A DNA stretch of 64,000 bases from JAVBLP01 sp031553505 (GTDB lineage: Bacteria; Elusimicrobiota; Endomicrobiia; Endomicrobiales; Endomicrobiaceae): contig JAVBLP010000014.1 of NCBI GenBank assembly GCA_031553505.1, positions 19,836 to 83,835 on the forward strand, in the 5' to 3' direction. The notes below the pieces were generated by a model. That model worked only from the letters and a program-made list of their open reading frames with translations, made no database searches and was not told the DNA's origin. Shown here piece by piece: positions 1 to 7,988 of the stretch. Numbering within the stretch: position 1 is the first letter of the stretch; each line of letters opens with the position of its first letter. The position numbers were made by a program, and so were the translations under genes.

Positions 1-119
1 CCGAGATGAAAAACGGTTTCAGGATAGTAAACAACTGCGGTCCGGATGCAGGACAGACGGTTTTTCACATACATTATCACTTGCTCGGCGGCAGGGTTTT
101 TACCTGGCCCCCGGGATGA
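1..119 (+). CDS. HIT-family protein, C-terminal fragment
   Basis: This is the last 38 codons (reading from base 3) of a histidine-triad nucleotide-binding protein; the 5' part lies before the window. The HIT signature H-x-H-x-H-x-x is plain as HIHYHLL at bases 66-86, preceded by the usual GQTVF and followed by GGR. The family hydrolyses nucleoside phosphoramidates or dinucleoside polyphosphates, with the middle His as nucleophile. The stop TGA is at 117-119. A HIT gene ahead of rpsU is a common arrangement. The family call is secure, the exact substrate unknown. Confidence 0.9.
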   Translation, partial: EMKNGFRIVNNCGPDAGQTVFHIHYHLLGGRVFTWPPG

Positions 120-192
120 AATAAGGGTGGAAAGTTAAGAGTTTCACTCTGTTGTTAAATTTTCTTTTTTAAGAAAGGTGGTGTTTTAGTAA

Positions 193-399
193 ATGGTAAA
201 CGTAAAAGTACGCGAAGGCGAGTCGATTGAAGAAGCTATAAGGCGCTTCAAAAGAGAATGCGAAAGAAACGGAATAATGCAGGAAATAAAAAAGCGCGAA
301 TTTTATAAAGCTCCGAGCGTTTTGAAAAAAGAAAAGCTTGCCGAAGCCAAAAGAAAAATACGCCGTAAAATGCTTAAAGACAACAGATGGTCCAAATAA
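193..399 (+). CDS. rpsU: 30S ribosomal protein S21
   Basis: A 68-residue, highly basic protein matching bacterial S21 in length and sequence: an N-terminal VKVREGESIEEAIRRFKREC segment and a Lys/Arg-rich tail. S21 binds the platform of the 30S subunit and helps initiation. A strong Shine-Dalgarno (AAAGGTGGTG, 174-183) sits ahead of the ATG. The gene lies between a HIT gene and dnaG-rpoD, recalling the rpsU-dnaG-rpoD macromolecular-synthesis operon, but a terminator at 426-477 separates it from the downstream genes here, so its level can be set independently. Confidence 0.97.
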   Translation: MVNVKVREGESIEEAIRRFKRECERNGIMQEIKKREFYKAPSVLKKEKLAEAKRKIRRKMLKDNRWSK

Positions 400-425
400 G
401 AAACACCGGTTGGTTTTAAAATAAC

Positions 426-477
426 AAGAAAGCCGTGTTTTTTATGCGGTTTGCCCGCTGATACACGGCTTTCTTTT
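426..477 (+). terminator. Rho-independent terminator after rpsU
   Basis: A 13-bp perfect stem (426-438 pairing with 463-475, core AGAAAGCCGTGT) encloses a 24-nt loop and runs into a T-rich tail (TTCTTTTATATTT). It lies 27 nt beyond the rpsU stop and should end transcription of the HIT/rpsU unit. Confidence 0.85.
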
Positions 478-491
478 ATATTTGGGGTGTT

Positions 492-1448
492 ATGAAACTA
501 AAACAGATTTATGATTTATTCGTTAAAGAAGGAATAGAAGCAGATCCCAGAGGCGTTGGCGCAGTAGAACTTGACCTCCTTAAACGCAAAGAAGAATATG
601 ACGCTCTTTCAAAAGAAAAGAAAGAGTTTTATGATAAAGAAAGCCTGACAAACCCCTACCACGATTCAAGAATAATATTCGGAAACCCCGAAACGGAAGT
701 TAAGACCGTTATGGTAGGCATTGATATCGAAACTCCGGAGCTTTTACTTGCAAAACAGCTTATCGGCAGCGGTAAAAAAATCGATTTGGTTATAGGCCAC
801 CATCCGGAAGGTTACGCATACTCTACTTTCTACAATGTTATAGGCATGCAGACCGACATATTAAATAAGCAGGGAATTCCCATAAATATAACTGAAAAAA
901 TGGTTGACGGGCGGATTAAAGAAGTTAAAAACAGTGTTATGCCGCAAAATACCGAAAGAGTATCCGATACGGCAAAACTTCTTGATATTCCGTTTATGAC
1001 GGCTCATTCCGTTGCGGATAACCACGTCGCGTCTTTTTTACAGGGTGAAATTGATGCTTTATCCCCAAGATACATAAAAGAAATTATTACATTTTTAAAT
1101 AAGCAGCCGGAATATGTATATGCTTCCAAAATAGGCCACGCTCCTTCCGTTTTGGTCGGAAGCGAAGATTCGCGCTGCGGCAAGGTTTTTGTAGATATGA
1201 CAGGCGGTACGGAAGGGCCCACTGAATCTATTGAGAAACTTGCGGATGCGGGAATCGGTACGATGGTTTGTATGCATTTAAGCCCGAAAGCGGCAAAAGA
1301 GGCCGAGAAACAAAAAATAAACGTTATCCTTGCCGGACATATCTCTTCGGATAATTTAGGATTGAACCTTCTTTTTGATAAACTTGAAAAAAATCTCGGA
1401 AAAATTGATTTTGTTGAATCTTCCGGGTTTAGAAGATTCAGAAGATAA
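492..1448 (+). CDS. NIF3/DUF34-like metal-binding protein
   Basis: A 318-residue protein with features of the NIF3 (YbgI/YqfO, DUF34) family: a GHHPEG metal-ligand motif at residues 102-107, a GGTEGP turn, and a C-terminal AGHISSDN segment near residues 281-288 that supplies further ligands. Family members form toroidal hexamers with a dinuclear metal centre; the physiological reaction is unsettled (GTP cyclohydrolase 1 type 2 annotations are widespread but weakly based). The N-terminal ~60 residues, with a charged helical stretch, are less typical. It precedes dnaG by 23 nt, and in Firmicutes a NIF3 gene also clusters with dnaG-sigA, which supports the call. Confidence 0.8.
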   Translation: MKLKQIYDLFVKEGIEADPRGVGAVELDLLKRKEEYDALSKEKKEFYDKESLTNPYHDSRIIFGNPETEVKTVMVGIDIETPELLLAKQLIGSGKKIDLVIGHHPEGYAYSTFYNVIGMQTDILNKQGIPINITEKMVDGRIKEVKNSVMPQNTERVSDTAKLLDIPFMTAHSVADNHVASFLQGEIDALSPRYIKEIITFLNKQPEYVYASKIGHAPSVLVGSEDSRCGKVFVDMTGGTEGPTESIEKLADAGIGTMVCMHLSPKAAKEAEKQKINVILAGHISSDNLGLNLLFDKLEKNLGKIDFVESSGFRRFRR

Positions 1449-1471
1449 TTTAGAAGCACTTTGGAATAAAA

Positions 1472-3217
1472 ATGGCTATACCTGAAGATATAATTGAAAG
1501 GGTAAGGCTCTCAAGCGACATAATATCAGTTGTAAGGGAGTACTTGCCGGATTTGAAAAGGGCCGGAAGAAATTGGAAAGCGTGCTGTCCTTTTCACAAT
1601 GAAAAAACGCCTTCTTTTGTGGTAAGCCCAGAAAAAGGCATTTTCAGGTGTTTCGGGTGCAATGCCGCCGGCGATGCTTTTAAATTTGTGATGCTTATGG
1701 ATAATCTGTCTTGGATAGAATCCGTAAAAAAACTTGCACAAAAAGCCGGTATCGAGATAAAAGAAACAAAAGCGGACATAGTTAAAGTCTCTGAAAAAAC
1801 AAAACTATTTGAAATTTTAGAAAGTTCGGCTAAATTTTACCATAGATGCCTTTTGGAAAGTTCAGCCGGGGCAAAAGCCAGGGAATATCTGGCAAAGCGC
1901 GGTATAACGCAGGAAACGGTTAAAAAGTTCACGCTTGGGTACGCTCCCAAAGGCCAGCTTTTACAGTCTGCCATAAAAAAAGGCTATACAGCCGAAGTTC
2001 TTTCAAAAGCCGGAGTGGTTACAAAAACCGAAAGAGGCAGTTATTTTGAATATATGTCTGAAAGGGTGGTTTTTCCTATTTTTGACGTACAGGGAAGGGT
2101 TATAGCGTTTGGAGGAAGGACCTTAACAGACCAAAACCCTAAATATTTAAACACTCCAGAAACTCAGGTTTATTCAAAATCATCAAACCTTTACGGTTTG
2201 TTTCAGACTCTTGCGGAGCTCAGAAAAGAGCGCAGAATGATAATTCTTGAAGGTTATATGGATGTTATCATTCCCCAGCAGTTTGGCATTTCAGGCGCGG
2301 TTGCTTCGCTAGGAACGTCTTTTACCCAAAACCACGCGAAACTTATCGCAAGGTATGCCGACAGAGTGATTCTTCTTTTTGATTCTGACGACGCGGGCAG
2401 GACAGCCACGCAAAGGGCGTTGGAAATTTTAGTCGAAGACGGCATAGAATGCTCCGTTTCAGTTTTACCAGAAAAAGTGGACGCTGACGAATATTTAAAC
2501 GAGAACGGCAAAGAAAAATTTTTAAAGCTCCTTGAAGACAGTTCAAAAGGCGCTATAGAGTTTATGATCGAAAGAGTTTCGGCAGGCGTCAGAAAAGACG
2601 CCCCGGAAACAAAAGCAAAAGCAGTGTCGGCATTGCTTGATTTCGTAGCCAAAAGCGGCAGCGCGGTAGTGCAAAGCGAATGGGTAAAGAAAATATCCCA
2701 AAGCATCAATGTCGATGAAGACGCAGTCTGGAAAGAGTTTAAGAAGAAGCAAAGGGCTAAATTTAAAGGGTATGAGCCGGAGAATAAAACCGGCAGTTTA
2801 TCCGTTATAAAAGATAAGAAGCCTCATTTTTCTCTTGAAGAAAGCCTTCTGAACCTTATATTGGCAGACAGAAAACTGGCGGAAAAAACGCAGCCTGACT
2901 TTTTTGAAGACGCCAGATGCTCAAAGGTTTACGGATGCATAATATCGGGCATGGGTGATGCCGATATATTAAATTCTTTATCGGAAAAAGACGCGGATTG
3001 GTTCAGCGCGCTTACGCTTGACCAGATAGAATACAGCGATACAGAAGAAGTTTTTAAGATTATTGTAAAAGACATAGAAGTAAGCAAACTTAAAAAGAAG
3101 CGCGAATTGCTTGAAAAAGAGATTTTGCTTATGACTGAAGGCAAAAAAGAAGCAGATAATAAAATAATTAATGAATATAAGAAAATAATTACCCAATTAA
3201 AAGGGTCGGGGAAATAA
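1472..3217 (+). CDS. dnaG: DNA primase
   Basis: A 581-residue DnaG that synthesises RNA primers at the replication fork. The N-terminal CHC2 zinc ribbon is intact (Cys39, His42, Cys60, Cys63). The catalytic core follows with the YLNTPET and YGL segments. The Toprim domain has the acidic EGYMD motif (about residue 260) and DSDDAGR (about 303-309) for metal binding. The C-terminal ~150 residues correspond to the helicase-binding domain and are, as usual, poorly conserved. It ends one base before rpoD, so the two are cotranscribed and probably translationally coupled. Confidence 0.97.
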   Translation: MAIPEDIIERVRLSSDIISVVREYLPDLKRAGRNWKACCPFHNEKTPSFVVSPEKGIFRCFGCNAAGDAFKFVMLMDNLSWIESVKKLAQKAGIEIKETKADIVKVSEKTKLFEILESSAKFYHRCLLESSAGAKAREYLAKRGITQETVKKFTLGYAPKGQLLQSAIKKGYTAEVLSKAGVVTKTERGSYFEYMSERVVFPIFDVQGRVIAFGGRTLTDQNPKYLNTPETQVYSKSSNLYGLFQTLAELRKERRMIILEGYMDVIIPQQFGISGAVASLGTSFTQNHAKLIARYADRVILLFDSDDAGRTATQRALEILVEDGIECSVSVLPEKVDADEYLNENGKEKFLKLLEDSSKGAIEFMIERVSAGVRKDAPETKAKAVSALLDFVAKSGSAVVQSEWVKKISQSINVDEDAVWKEFKKKQRAKFKGYEPENKTGSLSVIKDKKPHFSLEESLLNLILADRKLAEKTQPDFFEDARCSKVYGCIISGMGDADILNSLSEKDADWFSALTLDQIEYSDTEEVFKIIVKDIEVSKLKKKRELLEKEILLMTEGKKEADNKIINEYKKIITQLKGSGK

Positions 3218-3218
3218 A

Positions 3219-4943
3219 ATGACAAAAAAAGATTCATTTAAAGGTTTGATTGACATCGGAAAAGAGCAGGGGTATTTGACTTTTGAAGAAATCAACAAAA
3301 GCATTCCGCAAAAATCGATGGTTGCGGAGAAAATTGACAGTTTTTTCGTTACTCTTGAAGATTTAGGCATCAAAGTTGTGGATAATAAAGAGTATCTTTC
3401 AGAAAAAACAAAGAAAAACCACGGGGAAGCGGTAGAGCAGTCTGTCAAAGTCGCAAGCGAAGACGAGGATATTAATCCTGTCAGAATGTACTTGAGCGAA
3501 ATGGCGAAAGTGCCGCTTTTGGAAAGGGCTGTAGAAGTTGAACTTGCCAAAAACATAAGGGAAAATGAGAAAAAATTGAAGTTTATAGTTCTTGAATCGC
3601 CCCTTATCATAAAAGAAATAAGAAATTGGGAAACGCTTATCAGCCAGCAGGAAATGACTCCGAAAGAACTGATGCCAAGAGGCCGTAAATCGCAGGCGCA
3701 GCTCAGGGGAATGGGCGTAAAGATAAAAAAAGCCGTACAAAAAATAAACCAGATTGAAAAGAAAATATCCGGTTATGAAGATAAGCTGAAGAAAAAATCT
3801 ATATCTCAGAAAGAAAGGGCAAAGACCGAAGAAAAAGTTAAAGAACTGCGCACTGAAGTGATAAATCTTATAATAGGCCTTAATTTGAATCAAGATAAGA
3901 TAAAAAGGCTTATTAATAAGATAAAGACTACCGCTCAGAAACTCAATGAAATAAAGGATGAACTCAGAAGGTTTGAAAGAAAACACAAAAATCCGCCTTC
4001 AAAAGTGCAGACTTTGTTTAAAAACTATAAATCGGGCAAAATTTCCGCAGCGGAGTTCAAAAAACAAACAGGATGCCCTGTTTCAACGGTGGAAGAAAGT
4101 CTGGAAAAAATACAGGTTCTTTTGATAAAGCAGGCTAACTTAAAAGAAGGTTTTGTAATAACTCCGGAAGAGATGATTGAAACAGACAGAAAAATAAGAG
4201 AGCTTGAAGAAGTTATACACAGAGACAAGATGAAGCTTATAGAAGCTAATTTCAGGCTTGTCGTTTCTATAGCAAAAAAACACGTCGGCATAAGCAATTT
4301 GGAGCTTTCTGACCTTATCCAGGAAGGGAACCTCGGTCTTTCTAAAGCTGTTGAAAAATTTGAATGGAAAAGAGGCTTTAAGTTTTCCACATATGCGACA
4401 TGGTGGATAAGGCAGTCTATCAACCGCGCCATAGCAGACCAGGCAAGGACCATCAGAATTCCCGTTCATATGAAAGAACTGATATCAAAACTTACGAAAG
4501 TAAAGAAAAAATTCCAGCAGGATGTCGGCAGGGAGCCTACAATAGAAGAATACTCAAAATCATTAAGGCTTTCCACGGACAGAATAAGAAGGATTTTAAA
4601 GATGATGCAGGAGCCTGTTTCTTTGGCGACTCCAGTAGGGGAAGAGGAAGATTCGCGTTTGGAAGATTTTATAGAAGACCAGCACAGCCCTAGCCCTGTC
4701 GCGAAAACGCAGCAGTACAGGCTGCAGCTTGAACTTGAAAAAGTACTCAATACTCTTACTCCAAGGGAAGCTGAAATTATAAGCCTGAGATACGGAATAG
4801 GCGTAGGCTACCCAAGCACTCTTGAAGAAGTAGGCAAAAAATTTGGCGTTACAAGGGAAAGGGTGAGGCAGATAGAAGCCAAAGCGATAAGAAAACTCAG
4901 GCATCCCACCAGAAGCAAATCATTAAAAGAATACCTTGACTAA
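3219..4943 (+). CDS. rpoD: Primary RNA polymerase sigma factor
   Basis: A 574-residue group 1 sigma-70. An N-terminal region 1.1-like domain (1-75) is followed by region 1.2 at about 84-115 (NPVRMYLSEM). A long, Lys/Glu-rich, probably coiled-coil non-conserved region spans about 120-320. Regions 2.1-2.4 lie at about 335-410 (DLIQEGNLGL, then FSTYATWWIRQ) and region 4 with its helix-turn-helix at about 510-570 (VTRERVRQIE). It starts 1 nt after dnaG, inside the same operon, and a strong terminator follows. The promoters seen elsewhere in the window (TTGACA/TAAAAT) fit a standard housekeeping sigma. Confidence 0.97.
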   Translation: MTKKDSFKGLIDIGKEQGYLTFEEINKSIPQKSMVAEKIDSFFVTLEDLGIKVVDNKEYLSEKTKKNHGEAVEQSVKVASEDEDINPVRMYLSEMAKVPLLERAVEVELAKNIRENEKKLKFIVLESPLIIKEIRNWETLISQQEMTPKELMPRGRKSQAQLRGMGVKIKKAVQKINQIEKKISGYEDKLKKKSISQKERAKTEEKVKELRTEVINLIIGLNLNQDKIKRLINKIKTTAQKLNEIKDELRRFERKHKNPPSKVQTLFKNYKSGKISAAEFKKQTGCPVSTVEESLEKIQVLLIKQANLKEGFVITPEEMIETDRKIRELEEVIHRDKMKLIEANFRLVVSIAKKHVGISNLELSDLIQEGNLGLSKAVEKFEWKRGFKFSTYATWWIRQSINRAIADQARTIRIPVHMKELISKLTKVKKKFQQDVGREPTIEEYSKSLRLSTDRIRRILKMMQEPVSLATPVGEEEDSRLEDFIEDQHSPSPVAKTQQYRLQLELEKVLNTLTPREAEIISLRYGIGVGYPSTLEEVGKKFGVTRERVRQIEAKAIRKLRHPTRSKSLKEYLD

Positions 4944-4962
4944 TAATTAAATAAAGCAAATC

Positions 4963-4997
4963 AAAAAAAGCCGCCGGAAAATCCGGCGGCTTTTTTT
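4963..4997 (+). terminator. Rho-independent terminator after rpoD
   Basis: A GC-rich stem AGCCGCCGGA (4969-4978) pairs with TCCGGCGGCT (4982-4991) across a 3-nt loop and is followed by seven Ts. A run of A upstream can extend the stem, so it may also work weakly on the other strand. It ends the dnaG-rpoD unit. Confidence 0.93.
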
Positions 4998-5046
4998 ATT
5001 GCAAAACCAAGCAAAAAGCAGTTTGTCTACAGATACACAATTATCA

Positions 5047-5075
5047 TTGTAAAATCTAAATTAATATAGTATTAT
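5047..5075 (+). promoter_or_regulatory. Sigma-70-type promoter for DUF3793/flavodoxin
   Basis: TTGTAA (5047-5052), a 17-nt spacer, then TATTAT (5070-5075). The start codon of the next gene is about 33 to 63 nt downstream depending on which ATG is used. The region is very AT-rich, which lowers the weight of the match. Confidence 0.55.
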
Positions 5076-5107
5076 TATCTTATGTTAGTTTAATCTAAAA
5101 TAATAAT

Positions 5108-5725
5108 ATGAATCTAACAAAGGGTATAAATATGATAGCAAATATCGTGCCATCCGTAAGGCGTGTACTAATAGATCATTGTGCTCCTGTACTATTAAAA
5201 CGTAAACCGGCGGCGTTGTTTACGCTGAGATCAGAAGAGTGTTTGTTTTGCCTGGAAGAAGCCACGGGCAATACTCTTGAGATTGAAATATTGAGAAAAA
5301 ATGAAAACAGCATTTTGCTAATGGTTTATGATTTTGCTTTATTGGAAGATCTTCTTACTGCAAAAAAGATACAGGCAGAACTTTCCAAGGCAGGTTATCC
5401 GGACAGTTTTACTGTAGGAAGCAGTTTGTCGTTTCTGAAATCAAGATTTTCGGAAAGTACATCATTTCCACACGAAATAGGTATTTTTTTAGGATATCCA
5501 TTGGAAGATGTACAGAACTTTATTTTGCACAAAGGGGAGAATTACAAATGCTGCGGTTTGTGGAAAGTATACGGTAATGAAGAGTATTCTCGTAAATGTT
5601 TTATGGAATATAAATATTGCGGTGAACGTATGCGCAGGCATCTTGCAAGAGGCGGCAGCGCAAAAGATTTTTATATAACGGAAGATGTAAATATAACGGG
5701 GAATTTTGGAGGGTTTTATGAGTAA
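5108..5725 (+). CDS. DUF3793 family protein
   Basis: A 205-residue soluble protein that I recognise as DUF3793 from the FPHEIGIFLGYPLEDV segment (around residues 121-136), the following GxWKVYG stretch and several Cys residues (C157/C158-type pair, a CGERM segment near the C-terminus). No activity is established for this family. In anaerobes it frequently neighbours flavodoxin genes and iron-uptake genes, and here a short flavodoxin overlaps its 3' end by 8 nt, so a redox or iron-related role is plausible but inferred. A second in-frame ATG at 5132 (MIANIVP) is preceded by AAAGGGT and may be the true start. Confidence 0.75.
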   Translation: MNLTKGINMIANIVPSVRRVLIDHCAPVLLKRKPAALFTLRSEECLFCLEEATGNTLEIEILRKNENSILLMVYDFALLEDLLTAKKIQAELSKAGYPDSFTVGSSLSFLKSRFSESTSFPHEIGIFLGYPLEDVQNFILHKGENYKCCGLWKVYGNEEYSRKCFMEYKYCGERMRRHLARGGSAKDFYITEDVNITGNFGGFYE

Positions 5726-6134
5726 AGCGGCAATTATTTACTGGAGCGGCACAGGTAATACAAAAGTAATGGCGGAAGAAATTGAAAAGGGTCTGAAAGA
5801 AAAAGGCATAGAAACTGATATTTTTGAAGTAAGTTCTGCTCCTTCAGCTTTAGATTCATATGAGAAAGTTGCTTTTGGCTGCCCGTCAATGGGTGCAGAA
5901 GTATTGGAAGAAACGGCGTTTGAGCCTTACTATAGCGCAATAGAAAAAACTCTCGGAGGCAAAAAAGTCGCACTTTTCGGCTCATACGGCTGGGGAGACG
6001 GACAATGGATGAGAGATTGGGCGGAGCGTGCAAAAACTGCAGGTGCAAACCTTGTAGATGACGGTTTTATGCAAAATGAAGCTCCAAATAATGATGAATG
6101 TGTAGCTTTTGGAAAGAAATTTGCAGATTTTTAA
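5718..6134 (+). CDS. Short-chain flavodoxin
   Basis: A 138-residue flavodoxin. The FMN phosphate-binding loop SGTGNTKVM lies near the N-terminus, and the isoalloxazine-contact loops (GCPSMGAE, then GSYGWGDGQWM) are in the expected places. It carries electrons at low potential, typically replacing ferredoxin when iron is scarce. ATG 5718 is chosen over an in-frame TTG at 5706 because GGAGGG (5708-5713) lies just before it and MSKAAIIYWSGTGN is the normal flavodoxin N-terminus. The 8-nt overlap with the DUF3793 gene indicates translational coupling. Confidence 0.93.
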   Translation: MSKAAIIYWSGTGNTKVMAEEIEKGLKEKGIETDIFEVSSAPSALDSYEKVAFGCPSMGAEVLEETAFEPYYSAIEKTLGGKKVALFGSYGWGDGQWMRDWAERAKTAGANLVDDGFMQNEAPNNDECVAFGKKFADF

Positions 6135-6165
6135 TTAAAAATTATACAAAACAGATTGAAAAATC

Positions 6166-6202
6166 AATGCGATAACTTATAAAAAGCTATCGCATTTTTT
6201 TT
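6166..6202 (+). terminator. Rho-independent terminator after flavodoxin
   Basis: AATGCGATA (6166-6174) pairs with TATCGCATT (6188-6196), followed by a run of Ts to 6202. It separates the flavodoxin unit from the heat-shock promoter that begins 11 nt later. Confidence 0.85.
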
Positions 6203-6212
6203 GAAAAAAATA

Positions 6213-6241
6213 TTGACAAAAAATTTATTTCTTTATAAAAT
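6213..6241 (+). promoter_or_regulatory. Heat-shock operon promoter (sigma-70 type)
   Basis: A consensus -35 TTGACA (6213-6218), 17-nt spacer and -10 TAAAAT (6236-6241). The -10 box directly abuts and partly overlaps the left arm of the CIRCE operator, the classical geometry for repression by HrcA. Confidence 0.85.
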
Positions 6242-6266
6242 AGCACTTGTTAATCTTGAGCGCTAA
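6240..6266 (+). promoter_or_regulatory. CIRCE operator (HrcA binding site)
   Basis: Left arm ATAGCACTT (6240-6248), exactly nine spacer bases, right arm GAGCGCTAA (6258-6266). Against the family consensus TTAGCACTC-N9-GAGTGCTAA the arms match 7/9 and 8/9. A further perfect right arm GAGTGCTAA is at 6275-6283, discussed as a finding. The site lies between promoter and hrcA, so HrcA represses its own operon. Confidence 0.9.
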
Positions 6267-6307
6267 TCATAATTGAGTGCTAATTAGAATAATTTTAAGA
6301 GGATAAA

Positions 6308-7345
6308 ATGCGTCAGGTCGCCTTGGAAGTCATAAAAGAGAGAAAAGCAAAAATATTAAGCGCGGTGATATACCACTATATAAAAACAGGCAAACCGGTC
6401 GGCTCAAATGTTTTAATAGAAGAATATAATATAGATTTGTCCCCTGCTACCGTAAGAAATTTGATGGCGGAACTTGAAAATGAAGAGTTTTTGACTCATC
6501 CGCACACTTCCGCAGGAAGAATTCCAACAGATAAAGGATACAGGGCTTATGTTGATTCGCTCGCGCAGCTTCAAAAATTTGCTGTAGCTGAAGAAGAAAG
6601 GATTAAAAAAGAATATGAGCGGAAGCACAGCGAAATAGAAGCGCTTCTTTCCGAAACCTCAAGGATACTTTCAGGGCTTTCCCAATACACGGGTTTTGTG
6701 CTTGCCCCCAAAGCGCAGTTTAACGAAATAGAAAATATTGAACTTGTGCAGCTTGCCCCGGATCAGCTGCTTGTAGTTTTATTAACCCATACTGGGATGG
6801 TAAAACACAAAAAAGTTGCCGCTACGCTGTCTCCGGCCCAGCTCAGCAGGCTCAGAAATTTTTTAAACGATAAATTAAGGGGCGTTCCGATTTCGGAGGC
6901 CAACGTAAGAATTGTAAATGAAATCAGGGATTTTAGAAGGGAAGAATCTGAAATTCACAGAATAGCGGAGCAGATCGGCGATATTTTTTACGGAATTCAG
7001 GATGACATATATATAGACGGCGCCGCAAATGCCGTTGAAATACCTGACTTTAACGATTTTGAGCCCGTAAAATCGCTTATAAAACTTAATGAAGACAAAG
7101 AAAAGCTTATAAAAATAGTAAGCGATGACTTTAACAGCAGCGGCATAAACGTAAAAATCGGCTCCGAAAACGCCCTCGCGGAGCTCAAAGACTTAAGTAT
7201 GATTACAACGGTTTATAAAGACGGCGAAAGAGCGGTCGGCGTTCTGGGCATAATAGGCCCAAAACGCATGGAGTATGACAAAATGATGTCGCTTGTAAAC
7301 GCCGTATCAAAAATGTTGAACGAAATTTTTAAAAAGAGCCGTTAG
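6308..7345 (+). CDS. hrcA: Heat-inducible transcription repressor HrcA
   Basis: A 345-residue HrcA of normal length: N-terminal winged helix (about residues 1-75, with LSPATVRNLMAELE as recognition region and the HPHTSAGRIPTDKGYR signature), a central insert and a C-terminal GAF-like dimerisation domain ending around NEIFKKSR. It binds CIRCE and needs GroEL in other bacteria for activity; no groEL lies in this window. First gene of hrcA-grpE-dnaK-dnaJ, preceded by AAGAGGA Shine-Dalgarno. Autoregulated through the operator at 6240-6266. Confidence 0.96.
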   Translation: MRQVALEVIKERKAKILSAVIYHYIKTGKPVGSNVLIEEYNIDLSPATVRNLMAELENEEFLTHPHTSAGRIPTDKGYRAYVDSLAQLQKFAVAEEERIKKEYERKHSEIEALLSETSRILSGLSQYTGFVLAPKAQFNEIENIELVQLAPDQLLVVLLTHTGMVKHKKVAATLSPAQLSRLRNFLNDKLRGVPISEANVRIVNEIRDFRREESEIHRIAEQIGDIFYGIQDDIYIDGAANAVEIPDFNDFEPVKSLIKLNEDKEKLIKIVSDDFNSSGINVKIGSENALAELKDLSMITTVYKDGERAVGVLGIIGPKRMEYDKMMSLVNAVSKMLNEIFKKSR

Positions 7346-7370
7346 ATAAGATTCTTATAGGAGGCCTGAG

Positions 7371-7943
7371 TTGTCAGACAAAGAAAAAGAAGTTAAAAAC
7401 CATGAAGAAGAAGGCTGCGATTGCGAAGAGGCCCGCGATGAAAAGATTTCGGAACTTGAAATCTTGAAGCAGTCGTTTGATGAAAAGAAAAAACAGGCTG
7501 AAGATTACTACGACCAGCTTGTGCGCCTCAAAGCGGATTTTGAAAATTTCAGAAGGCGCTCCGAAAAAGAAAAGAAAGAATATCTTGATTGGGGTAAAGA
7601 AAAAATCCTTTTAAAGCAGATAGGCATGGACGATGTTTTGCAGCAGGCTTTAAAAAGCGCTAAAAACGGCAACAATATAGAAAGCATTGTCGTCGGCCTT
7701 GAAATGGTTAATAAAGAGTTCGCAAAGATGCTAAAAGAAGAAGGCGTTGAAGAGATTAAGTGCGAAAAATTTGATCCTAACGAATGTGACGCCATAGATT
7801 ACGCCGACAGCGATCAAGAAGACGGCACCGTTCTTGAAGTTTACCAGAAAGGCTATAAAATGAACGGTAAACTTATCCGCCCGGCAAAAGTTAAGGTAGC
7901 AAAAAACTTTGAAGAAACAAATAAAGATGAAAACAAAAATTAA
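7371..7943 (+). CDS. grpE: Nucleotide exchange factor GrpE
   Basis: A 190-residue GrpE that releases ADP from DnaK. A long charged coiled coil (about 20-85, with RLKADFENFRRR) precedes the four-helix and beta-wing part ending with GYKMNGKLIRPAKVKVAK, the family's C-terminal signature. The start is TTG at 7371, chosen because AGGAGG (7359-7364) lies at good distance; the next in-frame ATG would remove most of the coiled coil. The acidic N-terminal tail (EEEGCDCEEA) is variable in the family. Confidence 0.95.
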   Translation: MSDKEKEVKNHEEEGCDCEEARDEKISELEILKQSFDEKKKQAEDYYDQLVRLKADFENFRRRSEKEKKEYLDWGKEKILLKQIGMDDVLQQALKSAKNGNNIESIVVGLEMVNKEFAKMLKEEGVEEIKCEKFDPNECDAIDYADSDQEDGTVLEVYQKGYKMNGKLIRPAKVKVAKNFEETNKDENKN

Positions 7944-7988
7944 AATTACTTCAAAAAATTACAAAAAATAAAAAAAGGAGACATTAAA

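Noticed and set aside
1004..1459. Long antisense reading frames such as this one and those opposite rpoD, dnaK and uvrA
   Set aside because: They overlap strongly supported genes on the + strand, have no RBS or recognisable domain, and reflect codon bias of the real gene.
5031..5052. Fur box in front of the DUF3793/flavodoxin unit
   Set aside because: Only a half-match (ATTATCATT) in a very AT-rich region; the other half does not fit the consensus.
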